Below are positions 32,282 through 43,254 of a DNA stretch of 64,000 bases, piece after piece. Numbering within the stretch: the first letter of the stretch is position 1; each line of letters starts with the position of its first letter. The position numbers and the translations under genes are program-made. This DNA is from Mycobacterium scrofulaceum (GTDB lineage Bacteria > Actinomycetota > Actinomycetes > Mycobacteriales > Mycobacteriaceae), in NCBI RefSeq assembly GCF_002086735.1, contig NZ_MVIJ01000007.1, positions 92,652-156,651 on the forward strand, read 5' to 3'. The notes under the pieces were generated by a model, which did no database searches, was not told the origin of the DNA, and saw only the letters and a list, made by a program, of their open reading frames with translations.

Positions 32282-33190
32282 CTAGCCGAAGGCAACGGCG
32301 GCTCCAAGCGTCGCAATCCACGCTAGAAAAAGCAGCTGCAGCACTCGGTCGCGCAGCGCGATGTCCTCGGGCTCGCCGGCCAGCCCGCCGTCGACGTCGA
32401 CGGCGTAGCGCAGGATCGCGATGGTGAACGGGACCATCGATACCGCGAACCACGATCCCGAATGGCGGTCACGCTCGAACGCCCACAACCCGTAGCAGAG
32501 CACCACCGCGGTGGCCGACATGGTCCAGACGAACCGCAGATAGGTGCTGGTGTAGCTCTCCAGGGACTTGCGGATCGCGGCGCCGGTGCGCTCGGCGACC
32601 TGCAGCTCCGCGTAGCGCTTGCCGGCCACCATGAACAGCGATGCGAACGCCGCCGAGAGCAGAAACCATTGCGATAGCGGGATGCCGGTGGCGGCGCCGC
32701 CGGCGATCGCCCGCAGCAGGTACGCCGACGACACGATGCAGATGTCCATCACCGCCTGGTGTTTGAGACCGAAGCAGTACGCCAGCTGCATGCTGAGGTA
32801 GACGGCCATCACCACCGCCAAGTCGGGTGTCAGCCACCAGGCAAGCGCCAGCGAAGCCACCCCGAGGACCACCGCGAGGGTGTAGGCCAGCCATTCGGGC
32901 ACGACGCCGGCCGCGATCGGCCGGAATCTCTTGGTCGGATGCTCGCGGTCGGCGTTCACGTCACGCACGTCGTTGACCAGGTATATCGACGACGCCGCCA
33001 GGCAGAACACCACGAACGCCACAGACACCTTGGTCAGCACGTCGGCGTAGTTGTAGTGCACCGGGCCGCCCAGCGCGGCCAGCGGGGCGGCGAGCACCAG
33101 GACGTTCTTCACCCACTGCCGCGGGCGGATCGCCTTGATGACCCCGGTCACCACGTTGCCCGAGGGCCCCGTCACCACGTCCTCACTCAT
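32282..33190 (-). CDS. ubiA: DPPR synthase (UbiA-family decaprenyl-phosphate phosphoribosyltransferase)
   Basis: A 302-aa UbiA-family membrane prenyltransferase with about nine helices. The Mg/pyrophosphate motif Asn73-Asp74-x2-Asp77-x3-Asp81 is visible. In mycobacteria it transfers phosphoribose from PRPP to decaprenyl phosphate, the first committed step of DPA synthesis. The product is dephosphorylated by the next enzyme upstream in the operon (PAP2 family) and epimerised by DprE1/DprE2. The gene starts 4 bp after the phosphatase gene ends. Changes in this protein are linked in M. tuberculosis to high-level ethambutol resistance. Confidence 0.95.
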   Translation of the reverse strand: MSEDVVTGPSGNVVTGVIKAIRPRQWVKNVLVLAAPLAALGGPVHYNYADVLTKVSVAFVVFCLAASSIYLVNDVRDVNADREHPTKRFRPIAAGVVPEWLAYTLAVVLGVASLALAWWLTPDLAVVMAVYLSMQLAYCFGLKHQAVMDICIVSSAYLLRAIAGGAATGIPLSQWFLLSAAFASLFMVAGKRYAELQVAERTGAAIRKSLESYTSTYLRFVWTMSATAVVLCYGLWAFERDRHSGSWFAVSMVPFTIAILRYAVDVDGGLAGEPEDIALRDRVLQLLFLAWIATLGAAVAFG

Positions 33191-33194
33191 CCGG

Positions 33195-33723
33195 TCAGAC
33201 CTTCCGTGCCCGGCCCTCGAGCCGGACGGCGATTCGCGCGACGGTGGCGCCGAGGGCGATGCCGCAGGCCACGTCGCTGGGATAGTGCACGCCCAGCAGC
33301 ATCCGCGACAGGGCCATCGGGGGAATCAGCAGGGCGGGCAGCGGCAGACCGGTGATCCGTCCCATCAGGATGGCCGCGGCGGTCGTCGAGGTGGCGTGCG
33401 CCGACGGGAAACTCAGCTGGCTGGGCGTGCCGACGTTCACGGCGACCGCCGGATCGTGCGGCCGCTTGCGCCGGACCACCCGCTTGACCACCACGGCAGC
33501 GGCGTGCGCGGCGAAGGCGCCGGCCCCGGCGACCAGCCAATCCAGGGCCCGCTTCGGCATCAGCAGCGCACCCACCGCCGACACGGCCAGCCAGCCGATG
33601 CTGTGCTCGCCGAAGTGGGACAGGCCGCGCGCCACCGTCAGCACCCCCGGGCGGTCGGCCAGGGCCGACTGCACGGCCACCAGCGCGGCCACCTCGCCGC
33701 TGGGGGGACTTGAAGCGGGGGCT

Positions 33724-33731
<8 letters not shown>
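33195..33731 (-). CDS. PAP2-family phosphatase, probable decaprenylphosphoryl-phosphoribose phosphatase (Rv3807c homologue)
   Basis: A 178-aa membrane phosphatase with all three PAP2 motifs: Lys83-x6-Arg90-Pro91, Pro109-Ser-Ala-His112 and Ser142-Arg143-x5-His149-x3-Asp153. The family removes phosphate from lipid phosphates. From its position between glfT2 and ubiA it is the candidate for dephosphorylating DPPR to decaprenylphosphoryl-ribose. Its start overlaps the end of glfT2 by 8 bp and it ends 4 bp before ubiA, so it is part of the glf-glfT2-PAP2-ubiA-aftB operon. Confidence 0.9.
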
Positions 33732-36842
<3,111 letters not shown>

Positions 36843-37070
36843 CTAACCCATTTGGCGAGGCCAGGGAGTCCGGTTTCGGCCGCGTTCGGGACAGCTCGAC
36901 CCGGCGATCACAGCCGGGGTCGCAATTGCCTCACGATTCAATATCACCACTCTAGTCACACCAATCTCACTCGTACCATCGACTCTGTGTGGTTCTCGCC
37001 AGCCAGGACCGGTAGGCCGCACCGACACAACACAGTTGACGATTGAGTCGTCCAGATTGAGGAGACTTCC

Positions 37071-38129
37071 GTGCCGAACCGACGCCGACGCAAGCTTTCG
37101 ACAGCCATGAGCGCGGTCGCCGCCCTGGCAGTGGCGAGTCCTTGCGCATACTTCCTGGTCTACGAGTCGACGGCCGGCACCAAGCCGTCCGAGCACCACG
37201 ACTTCAAGCAGGCGGCCGTGATGACCGACCTGCCCGGCGAGCTGATGGGCGCGCTGTCCCAGGGGCTCTCGCAGTTCGGGATCAACCTGCCCCCGGTGCC
37301 CGCGCTGAGCGGGGGTGCAACCGGCACTCCCGGGCTGACCAGCCCCGGCCTGGGCACGCCGGGACTCGGCACGCCGGGACTCGGCACGCCGGGACTCGGG
37401 ACGCCGGGACTCACCAGTCCGGGCTTGACGAGCCCGGGCCTGACCAGCCCCGGCCTGACCAGCCCCGGCTTGACCAGCCCCGGCCTGACGAGCCCCGGCC
37501 TGACGAGCCCGGGCCTGGCGCCGACGACGCCGGGGCTCACCGCGCCCGGCGCGCTGCCGACCACCCCGGGCGCCGGGGTGGCGACCCCGGGCGCCGGGCT
37601 CAACCCGGCGCTGTCCAATCCCGGGCTGACCAGCCCGGCCGGGATCGCCCCCGGACTGGGCAGCCCGACGGCTGGCGGCGAGGTGCCGATCACCGCCCCG
37701 GCCAGCCTGGACCCGGGCGCCGACGGGACCTACCCGATCCTGGGCGACCCGTCCTCGTTCGGGCCCGCCTCACCGATCGGTGGCGGCACCGGCCTCGGCG
37801 GCGGCAGCGGTAGCTCCGGCGGCGGCGGTCTCGTCAACGACGTGATGCAGGCGGCCAACCAACTGGGCGCCGGGCAGGCCATCGACCTGCTCAAGGGCTT
37901 GGTGATGCCCGCGATCACGCAAGGCATGCAGCAGGGCGCCGCGGGTGCTCTGCCGGGCGCCGCCGGTGCCCTGCCCGCCGCCGCGGGTGCCCTCCCGGGC
38001 GCGGCCGGTGCCCTGCCGGGTGCCGCGGGCGCTCTGCCGGGCGCGGCCGCGGGTGCCCTGCCGGCCGCCGCGGGAGCAGCCGGTGCGTTGCCGGCGGCCG
38101 CCGCGGCACCGGTTTTGCCTCCCGTCTAG
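37071..38129 (+). CDS. pirG: Erp/PirG exported repetitive surface protein
   Basis: A 352-aa exported protein. The N-terminus MPNRRRRKLSTAMSAVAALA is the conserved Erp signal, the central region has PGLTS-type repeats, and the conserved C-domain includes the segment DPGADGTYPILGDPSSF followed by a VNDVMQAANQLGA-type helix. Erp is a cell-surface virulence-associated protein. Repeats at residues 87-146 are 12 tandem pentapeptides: one PGLTS, four PGLGT and seven PGLTS. A second repeat tract, AGALPGA-like, fills residues 290-345, where the M. tuberculosis protein has a shorter Pro/Ala tail. The GTG start at 37071 has GGAG at 37061-37064. The protein is about 68 residues longer than M. tuberculosis Erp. 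Confidence 0.95.
   Translation: MPNRRRRKLSTAMSAVAALAVASPCAYFLVYESTAGTKPSEHHDFKQAAVMTDLPGELMGALSQGLSQFGINLPPVPALSGGATGTPGLTSPGLGTPGLGTPGLGTPGLGTPGLTSPGLTSPGLTSPGLTSPGLTSPGLTSPGLTSPGLAPTTPGLTAPGALPTTPGAGVATPGAGLNPALSNPGLTSPAGIAPGLGSPTAGGEVPITAPASLDPGADGTYPILGDPSSFGPASPIGGGTGLGGGSGSSGGGGLVNDVMQAANQLGAGQAIDLLKGLVMPAITQGMQQGAAGALPGAAGALPAAAGALPGAAGALPGAAGALPGAAAGALPAAAGAAGALPAAAAAPVLPPV
37329..37520. repeat. 15-bp tandem repeats encoding PGLTS/PGLGT in pirG
   Basis: About twelve 15-bp units in tandem encode the pentapeptides PGLTS and PGLGT. Four consecutive PGLGT units are nearly identical at the DNA level (CACGCCGGGACTCGG type), which points to recent slippage or unequal crossing over. The copy number of such units varies between mycobacterial species and could vary between strains. 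Confidence 0.9.
37938..38105. repeat. C-terminal AGALPGA repeat tract in pirG
   Basis: Residues 290-345 consist of about seven AGALP(G/A)AA units, each 21-24 bp in DNA (GGTGCCCTGCCGGGCGCG type). This gives a low-complexity Ala/Gly/Leu/Pro tail. It is distinct from the PGLTS tract, and M. tuberculosis Erp as I recall it has no equivalent repeat. Confidence 0.8.
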
Positions 38130-38153
38130 ACCTACAGGGGAACCCTCCAACCA

Positions 38154-38185
38154 GACGGCACCGCAGATTCTTCTGCGGTGCCGTC
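38154..38185 (+). terminator. Hairpin terminator after pirG
   Basis: GACGGCACCGCAGA (38154-38167) pairs perfectly with 38172-38185 across a TTCT loop and is followed by GATTTTGG. It lies 25 bp past the pirG stop and about 75 bp before the next start, so it probably ends the pirG transcript. Confidence 0.85.
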
Positions 38186-38261
38186 GATTTTGGAGCAGAT
38201 TTGCGCCGCCCGACCCGTGTCGCCTCATCATTAACAGGAGAAACACACGTAACATCGCCTG

Positions 38262-39896
38262 GTGTCTCCTAGTCGCGGGCCGACGACATTGCTCACCGCC
38301 ATCGCGGCGACCGTCGTCATCGTCTCCTGGGTGGCAGGCACGTCCCGCGACCGCGAGGCCGCCGGACCGCCGGCCCCCCACGACACCCAACTGGCCGAAC
38401 AGCCGCTGGTCGGGCTGGGCGCCGGGGTCACCGTGCGCGAGATCAGCCAGGCCACCCCGTTCTCACTCGTCGCGCTCACCGGCGACCTGGCCGGCACGTC
38501 GACCCGGGTGCGGGCGCGGCACGCCGACGGTTCGTGGGGACCGTGGTATCAGACGGAGTACGAAACCGCGGCGCCCGACGGGGCGACCACGACCGGGCCG
38601 CTGGAGGGTCCGCGCGGCACCGACCCGGTGTTCGTCGGCACCACCACGACCGTCCAGATCGCGGTCACCCGTCCGATCGATGCGCCGCTGACCCAACCCC
38701 CGCCGGCACCGGCGACCGACACCGGCCTGGGCTACAAGCCGGCGTCGCGGGAACAACCCTTCGGGCAGAACATCTCCGCGATCCTGATCTCCCCGCCGCA
38801 GGCGCCGGCGAAAGCCCAGTGGACGCCGCCGTCCGGAGTGTTGATGCCGGGCCAGGCGCCGGCCATCATCAGCCGGGCGGAATGGGGCGCCGACGAGTCG
38901 CTGCGATGCGGTAGTCCGCAGTACGACAATGGGATTCGCGCGGCCGTCGTGCACCACACCGCGGGCAGCAACGACTATTCGCCGCTGGAATCGGCCGGCA
39001 TCGTCAAGGCCATCTACACCTACCACAGCAAGACCCTCGGCTGGTGCGACATCGCCTACAACGCCCTGGTCGACAAGTACGGCCAGGTGTTCGAGGGCAG
39101 CGCCGGGGGGCTCACCAAGGCGGTCGAGGCCTTCCACACCGGCGGATTCAACCGCAACACCTGGGGTGTGGCGATGATCGGCAACTTCGACGACGTACCG
39201 CCGACGCCGCTGCAGCTGCGGACCGTGGGGCGGTTGCTCGGCTGGCGGCTGGGCCTGGACGGCGTCGACCCCAAGGGCATCGTGCAATTGGAGTCGGCCG
39301 GCAGCCACTACACCAACTTTCCCGCCGGCGCCGTCGCGACGCTGCCCACCATCTTCACCCACCGCGACGTCGGGAACACCGATTGCCCCGGCAATGCCGC
39401 CTACGCGCTCATGGACGAAATTCGTGATGTCGCTTCGCATTTCAACGATCCCCCGGAGGAGCTGCTGCAGGCTCTGCGAGGCGGCGCGATCTATGACCAC
39501 TGGCTGGCGATCGGTGGCGTGAAAAGCGTGCTGGGCGCGCCGACCTCACCGGAAGGCGACGCCGAAGGTGGCGCGCGCTACGTCACTTTCGCCAAGGGCG
39601 CGATGTACTGGTCACCCGAGACCGGCCCCCAGCCCGTCACCGGCGCCATCTACGACGCCTGGGCGTCGCTGAGCTACGAACGCGGTCCGCTGGGGCTGCC
39701 CACCAGCGCGGAAATCCAAGAGCCACTGCAGATCACGCAGAACTTCCAGCATGGAACCCTGAACTACGAGCGGCTCACCGGAAACGTCACCGAGGTCGCC
39801 GAGGGAATCACGACGCCGCTCGCGACGCAATCGCCGAGCGGCCCGACCGTCCCGCCCGAACACTTCTCGCTGCCGGCCCACCCGTCCGCCACCTAG
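38262..39896 (+). CDS. Secreted peptidoglycan-recognition (N-acetylmuramoyl-L-alanine amidase-like) protein, Rv3811 homologue
   Basis: A 544-aa exported protein with an N-terminal hydrophobic signal (residues ~8-25). A PGRP/amidase domain at about 200-390 has the zinc-ligand pattern His231/His232 (VVHHTAG), His367 (THRD) and Cys375 (NTDCPG), with Tyr266. The C-terminal region (400-500) contains LGFP-like repeats (such as SVLGAPTSP, GPLGLPTSA) that bind the cell wall. It probably cleaves or binds the peptidoglycan stem. The GTG start at 38262 gives MSPSRGPTTLL. An AGGAG lies about 21 nt upstream, too far for an ideal site, so the start is tentative. In M. tuberculosis a PE_PGRS gene follows; here it is absent. 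Confidence 0.88.
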   Translation: MSPSRGPTTLLTAIAATVVIVSWVAGTSRDREAAGPPAPHDTQLAEQPLVGLGAGVTVREISQATPFSLVALTGDLAGTSTRVRARHADGSWGPWYQTEYETAAPDGATTTGPLEGPRGTDPVFVGTTTTVQIAVTRPIDAPLTQPPPAPATDTGLGYKPASREQPFGQNISAILISPPQAPAKAQWTPPSGVLMPGQAPAIISRAEWGADESLRCGSPQYDNGIRAAVVHHTAGSNDYSPLESAGIVKAIYTYHSKTLGWCDIAYNALVDKYGQVFEGSAGGLTKAVEAFHTGGFNRNTWGVAMIGNFDDVPPTPLQLRTVGRLLGWRLGLDGVDPKGIVQLESAGSHYTNFPAGAVATLPTIFTHRDVGNTDCPGNAAYALMDEIRDVASHFNDPPEELLQALRGGAIYDHWLAIGGVKSVLGAPTSPEGDAEGGARYVTFAKGAMYWSPETGPQPVTGAIYDAWASLSYERGPLGLPTSAEIQEPLQITQNFQHGTLNYERLTGNVTEVAEGITTPLATQSPSGPTVPPEHFSLPAHPSAT

Positions 39897-39909
39897 CCGG
39901 GCTCGCGGG

Positions 39910-40725
39910 TCACAGCCACCAGCGTTCCAGCACCCGTCCGACCCCGTCGTCGTTGTTGGCGGCGGTGACCTCGTCGGCCACGGCGAGGACCTCGGGGTGC
40001 GCGTTGCCCATCGCCACGCCGTGGCCGGCCCAGCGCAGCATCGGCAGGTCGTTGGGCATGTCGCCGAACGCCACCACCTCCCCGCTGTCGATCTGCAGGG
40101 GCCGGGCGACCTCGTCCACACCGGTGGCCTTGCTGGTGCCCAACGGCACGATTTCGACCAGGCCGTTGTTGGTCGAGTAGGTGATGTCGCCCTCGATGCC
40201 CACGTGCTTGGCCAGCTCGGCGGCCATGTCGGCGCTGCGCGCCCCGCTCCGCCGGATCAGCAGCTTGATCGCCGGGGCGCTGAGCAGGTCCTCGATCGAC
40301 ACCTCGGTGTTGTCCGGGTTCAGCCAGGCGTGCTCGTAGCCGGGCGAGCTGATGAACTGCGGGGTCGCGGTGTCGTGGGCGCGTTCGCCGATTCGTTCGA
40401 CGGCCAGGCCCGCGCCCGGGATGACGCGCGTCGCCAGCTCCGCCAGCTCGGCCAGGGTGTCGACGGGCAGCATGCGCGCCGACACCACGCGGTCGGTTGC
40501 GGGGTCGTAGATGACGGCGCCGTTGGCGCACACCGCGGTCGGCGCGAAGCCGAGCGCGTCGACGACGGGACGGATCCAGCGCGGCGGGCGGCCGGTCGCC
40601 ACGACGAAGGTCACGCCGGCGGCGACGGCGGCGCGCACGGCGTCGCGGGTGCGCGGGGTGATGGTTTCGTTGTCGTCGAACAGGGTGCCGTCGACATCGC
40701 AGGCGATGAGCGCGGGCTGAGTCAC
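39910..40725 (-). CDS. Cof-type HAD-superfamily phosphatase (Rv3813c homologue)
   Basis: A 271-aa HAD hydrolase of the Cof/IIB group. Motif I DVDGT has nucleophile Asp10 and acid Asp12. Motif II is in VVATGRPP, Lys is in the segment GTSKATGVDEVA, and motif IV is GDMPNDLPML. Such enzymes dephosphorylate sugar phosphates, FMN or similar metabolites, and the substrate cannot be told. It is convergent with the amidase-like gene (13-bp gap) and is the last gene of a minus-strand run with the three acyltransferases, 46 bp after Rv3814c. Confidence 0.88.
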   Translation of the reverse strand: MTQPALIACDVDGTLFDDNETITPRTRDAVRAAVAAGVTFVVATGRPPRWIRPVVDALGFAPTAVCANGAVIYDPATDRVVSARMLPVDTLAELAELATRVIPGAGLAVERIGERAHDTATPQFISSPGYEHAWLNPDNTEVSIEDLLSAPAIKLLIRRSGARSADMAAELAKHVGIEGDITYSTNNGLVEIVPLGTSKATGVDEVARPLQIDSGEVVAFGDMPNDLPMLRWAGHGVAMGNAHPEVLAVADEVTAANNDDGVGRVLERWWL

Positions 40726-40771
40726 TGTGCGGTCATCTGGACGGTTCCGGGTTGGCAGCTCGCCGGTGTGA

Positions 40772-41557
40772 TCAATGCACTCCGCTCTGGTTCTGTCCCG
40801 GTCGCGTCACGCCGTCGGTGCCGTACTTCTGCATCCGCGCCTGCAATTCCGACAGGCGCATCGCGCGGGAATCTTCCTGGGTGGGTGCGGCGCCGCCGAG
40901 CCGCCGCGGCACCCAGAATTCCCCCTCGGGGTGTGGGTACTCCTCCTGCACCCGGTACAGCAACGCATTCATCGCCTCGCGCAGCGCCTCGTTGAGCTGC
41001 TCGGGCGTGCCGTGCGGCGGCAGCGGCCGCCCGGCGGCGACGGTGATCGGGACCTTGTTGCGCCATACCTTCTTCGGATGATCCTTCGGCCAGATCCGGT
41101 GGGCACCCCAGACGATCATCGGGACGATCGGCACCCCGGCTTCCAGCGCCATGCGGGCCGCGCCGGTCTTGAACGCGCGCAGCTCGAAACTACGGCTGAT
41201 GGTGGCTTCCGGGTGCATCCCGATCAGCTCGCCCTGCCGCAGCCGCTGCACGGCCGTCTCGAAGGCGTCGTGTCCGGTCCTGCGGTCCACCGGGATCAGC
41301 CTGGCGTGGTTGATGACGTAGTTGACCGCCTTCACTTCGGCCATCTCCGCCTTGATCATGAAGTACGCGCGCCGGCCGCGCTCCCGCACGGCCAGCAGCG
41401 TCGGCAGCCAGTCCAGGTAGCTGGTGTGGTTCTGGGCCAGCAGGGCGCCGCCCCGCTCGGGGATGTTCTCCAGGCCGAGGTAGGTGAACTTCGTCCCCTG
41501 CATCGCGACCATCGGCGGCACGACCCACTCGCACAGCCGGTAAAACCCCTCGGGCAC
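40772..41557 (-). CDS. Lysophosphatidate acyltransferase-like protein 3 (Rv3814c homologue)
   Basis: A 261-aa PlsC-family acyltransferase with the catalytic motif His44-x4-Asp49 (NHTSYLD) and a substrate-binding segment HPEATISRSFELR. The family acylates lysophosphatidic acid or related acceptors. It is the third of three tandem paralogues (with 41573-42328 and 42335-43102) sharing the segments ATISRSFE and TGAARMA and a C-terminal PRRLGG motif. The true acceptor is unknown. It begins 15 bp after its neighbour. Confidence 0.85.
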   Translation of the reverse strand: MPEGFYRLCEWVVPPMVAMQGTKFTYLGLENIPERGGALLAQNHTSYLDWLPTLLAVRERGRRAYFMIKAEMAEVKAVNYVINHARLIPVDRRTGHDAFETAVQRLRQGELIGMHPEATISRSFELRAFKTGAARMALEAGVPIVPMIVWGAHRIWPKDHPKKVWRNKVPITVAAGRPLPPHGTPEQLNEALREAMNALLYRVQEEYPHPEGEFWVPRRLGGAAPTQEDSRAMRLSELQARMQKYGTDGVTRPGQNQSGVH

Positions 41558-41572
41558 TGCCTCCTCCTTCGC

Positions 41573-42328
41573 CTACCGCGACGACGGTCCGCCGCGACCG
41601 GATTCCCGCGCCGCGGCTTCCTCCGCCTCGATCCGGGCGGCCTCCGCCATGGTCGGTGCCCCGCCGCCCAGCCGGCGCGGCGTCCAGTACGCCCCCGGTT
41701 CGTGCGGATAGCGCTGTTGCACCTGGTGCAGCAGCGCGGTCATCGACTCGCGCAGCGCGGCGTCGGTCCGCGCGATGTCTTCGGCCGCCCGCACGGGCGC
41801 GCCCACCTGCACTTTAATCGGCACCCCGGCGCGGCCCAGGTTGCGCGGGTGGTCCTTGGTCCAGATTCGGTGCGCGCCCCAGACGATCACCGGGACGATC
41901 GGCACCTCGGCTTCGATCGCCATGCGGGCGGCGCCCGTCTTGAAATCCTTGAGCTCGAAGCTGCGGCTGATCGTGGCCTCCGGGTACACGCCGACCAGTT
42001 CGCCCTCGCGCAGCCGCTGCACGGCCACCGCGTAGGCGCCGGCCCCGGCGCCGCGGTCCACCGGAATGGTCCGGGTGTGCTTGATCAGGAAATTGACGAC
42101 CTTCACCTGCTGCATCTCGGCCTTGATCATGAACCTGAGCCGGCGGCGCCGGCGATGCACGGCCAGCGCGGCGGGCAGAAAGTCGACGTAGCTGGTGTGG
42201 TTGATCGCGATCACGGCGCCACCGGAGTCGGGGATGTGCTCCTCGCCGCCGTAGGAGATCTGGGCGCCGGTGGCCAGAACCGCCAGCCGAGCCATGACCT
42301 CGAGCGTGCGGAAGATCGGCTCCACCAT
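41573..42328 (-). CDS. Lysophosphatidate acyltransferase-like protein 2 (Rv3815c homologue)
   Basis: A 251-aa PlsC-family acyltransferase with His44-x4-Asp49 (NHTSYVD) and the segment VYPEATISRSFELKDFKTG. It starts 6 bp after the next paralogue and so lies in the same operon. The N-terminal region is hydrophobic (VMARLAVLATGA) and the C-terminus is hydrophilic and Arg/Glu-rich. The acceptor lipid is not known from the sequence. Confidence 0.85.
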   Translation of the reverse strand: MVEPIFRTLEVMARLAVLATGAQISYGGEEHIPDSGGAVIAINHTSYVDFLPAALAVHRRRRRLRFMIKAEMQQVKVVNFLIKHTRTIPVDRGAGAGAYAVAVQRLREGELVGVYPEATISRSFELKDFKTGAARMAIEAEVPIVPVIVWGAHRIWTKDHPRNLGRAGVPIKVQVGAPVRAAEDIARTDAALRESMTALLHQVQQRYPHEPGAYWTPRRLGGGAPTMAEAARIEAEEAAARESGRGGPSSR

Positions 42329-42334
42329 CGATCG

Positions 42335-43102
42335 CTACTCCGGCGCTCCCGTGGACCGACCCCGGCGCGCCGCGCGAGCGGCCGCATCTTCGGCGTCCAT
42401 CCGGGCGGCTTCGGCCAGCGACGGGGCGCCGCCGCCCAACCGGCGCGGCACCCAGAACTCACCGGCCGGGTGCGGCCCGTACATTTCCTGCGCCCGCTCC
42501 AGCAGGTGTTGCATCCGCGAATGCAGCAGTCCCTTCAGCTCCTCGACGCCCAGCGTCGGTGCGATCGGCTCGCCGACGAGCACGACGATGGGCACCTTCG
42601 GGCGAAACAGCTTCTTGGGATGCCCCTTGGTCCAGATGCGCTGCGCGCCCCAGACGATCACCGGAACGATCGGCACGCCGGCCTCGACCGCCATCCGGGC
42701 GGCACCCGACTTGAATTCCTTGATCTCGAAGCTGCGGCTGATCGTGGCTTCCGGGTAGACGCCGACCAGTTCGCCGTCCTTGAGGTTCCTGACCGCTTCC
42801 TCGTAGGACGCGGCCCCATCCTGCCGGTTCACGGAGATGTGCCGCAGGCTGCGCATGATGGGGCCCGTGATCTTGTGGTCGAACACCTCCTGCTTGGCCA
42901 TGAACCGCACCTTGCGGCCCAGACGCTGCTGGTAGGCGGGCAGGCCCGCGAACGTGAAATCGAGGTAGCCGGTGTGGTTGATCGCGATGACCGCACCACC
43001 GCTTTTCGGCAGGTTTTCGACGCCCGCGACCGTGATCTTGAGACCCTGAACGCGCCAGGCCAACCGGGCAAGTTGGATGACAGTCCCGTATACCGGTTCC
43101 AC
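42335..43102 (-). CDS. Lysophosphatidate acyltransferase-like protein 1 (Rv3816c homologue)
   Basis: A 255-aa PlsC-family acyltransferase with His43-x4-Asp48 (NHTGYLD) and the segment VYPEATISRSFEIKEFKSG. It is the first gene of the minus-strand run and is divergent from the Rieske/MBL gene across a 152-bp gap that must carry promoters for both. In M. tuberculosis a kinase-like gene (Rv3817) lies in this gap; here it is missing. Confidence 0.85.
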   Translation of the reverse strand: MEPVYGTVIQLARLAWRVQGLKITVAGVENLPKSGGAVIAINHTGYLDFTFAGLPAYQQRLGRKVRFMAKQEVFDHKITGPIMRSLRHISVNRQDGAASYEEAVRNLKDGELVGVYPEATISRSFEIKEFKSGAARMAVEAGVPIVPVIVWGAQRIWTKGHPKKLFRPKVPIVVLVGEPIAPTLGVEELKGLLHSRMQHLLERAQEMYGPHPAGEFWVPRRLGGGAPSLAEAARMDAEDAAARAARRGRSTGAPE

Positions 43103-43254
43103 AGCCGCTCAGCCTAGTGCTCCTGGCTGTGAGTCACCCGAAGTGCCGAAAACAGGCAGCACACCAGCCGGTTGCGCCGCGCCGAAGACGCCGCCCCCGC
43201 GCTAAGCTCGGGGGCTGAAAAGTCGTTACCCCGGCCGCGGGCCGCGGAGTGCGC

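Noticed and set aside
37329..37520. Regular 15-bp repeats as a possible CRISPR array
   Set aside because: The units are head-to-tail without spacers and keep the reading frame of Erp (PGLTS), so they are coding repeats.
43103..43254. Broken remnant of the kinase-like gene Rv3817 expected here
   Set aside because: The 152-bp gap shows no residual coding similarity that I can see; the gene is simply absent, like the PE_PGRS gene after the amidase gene.
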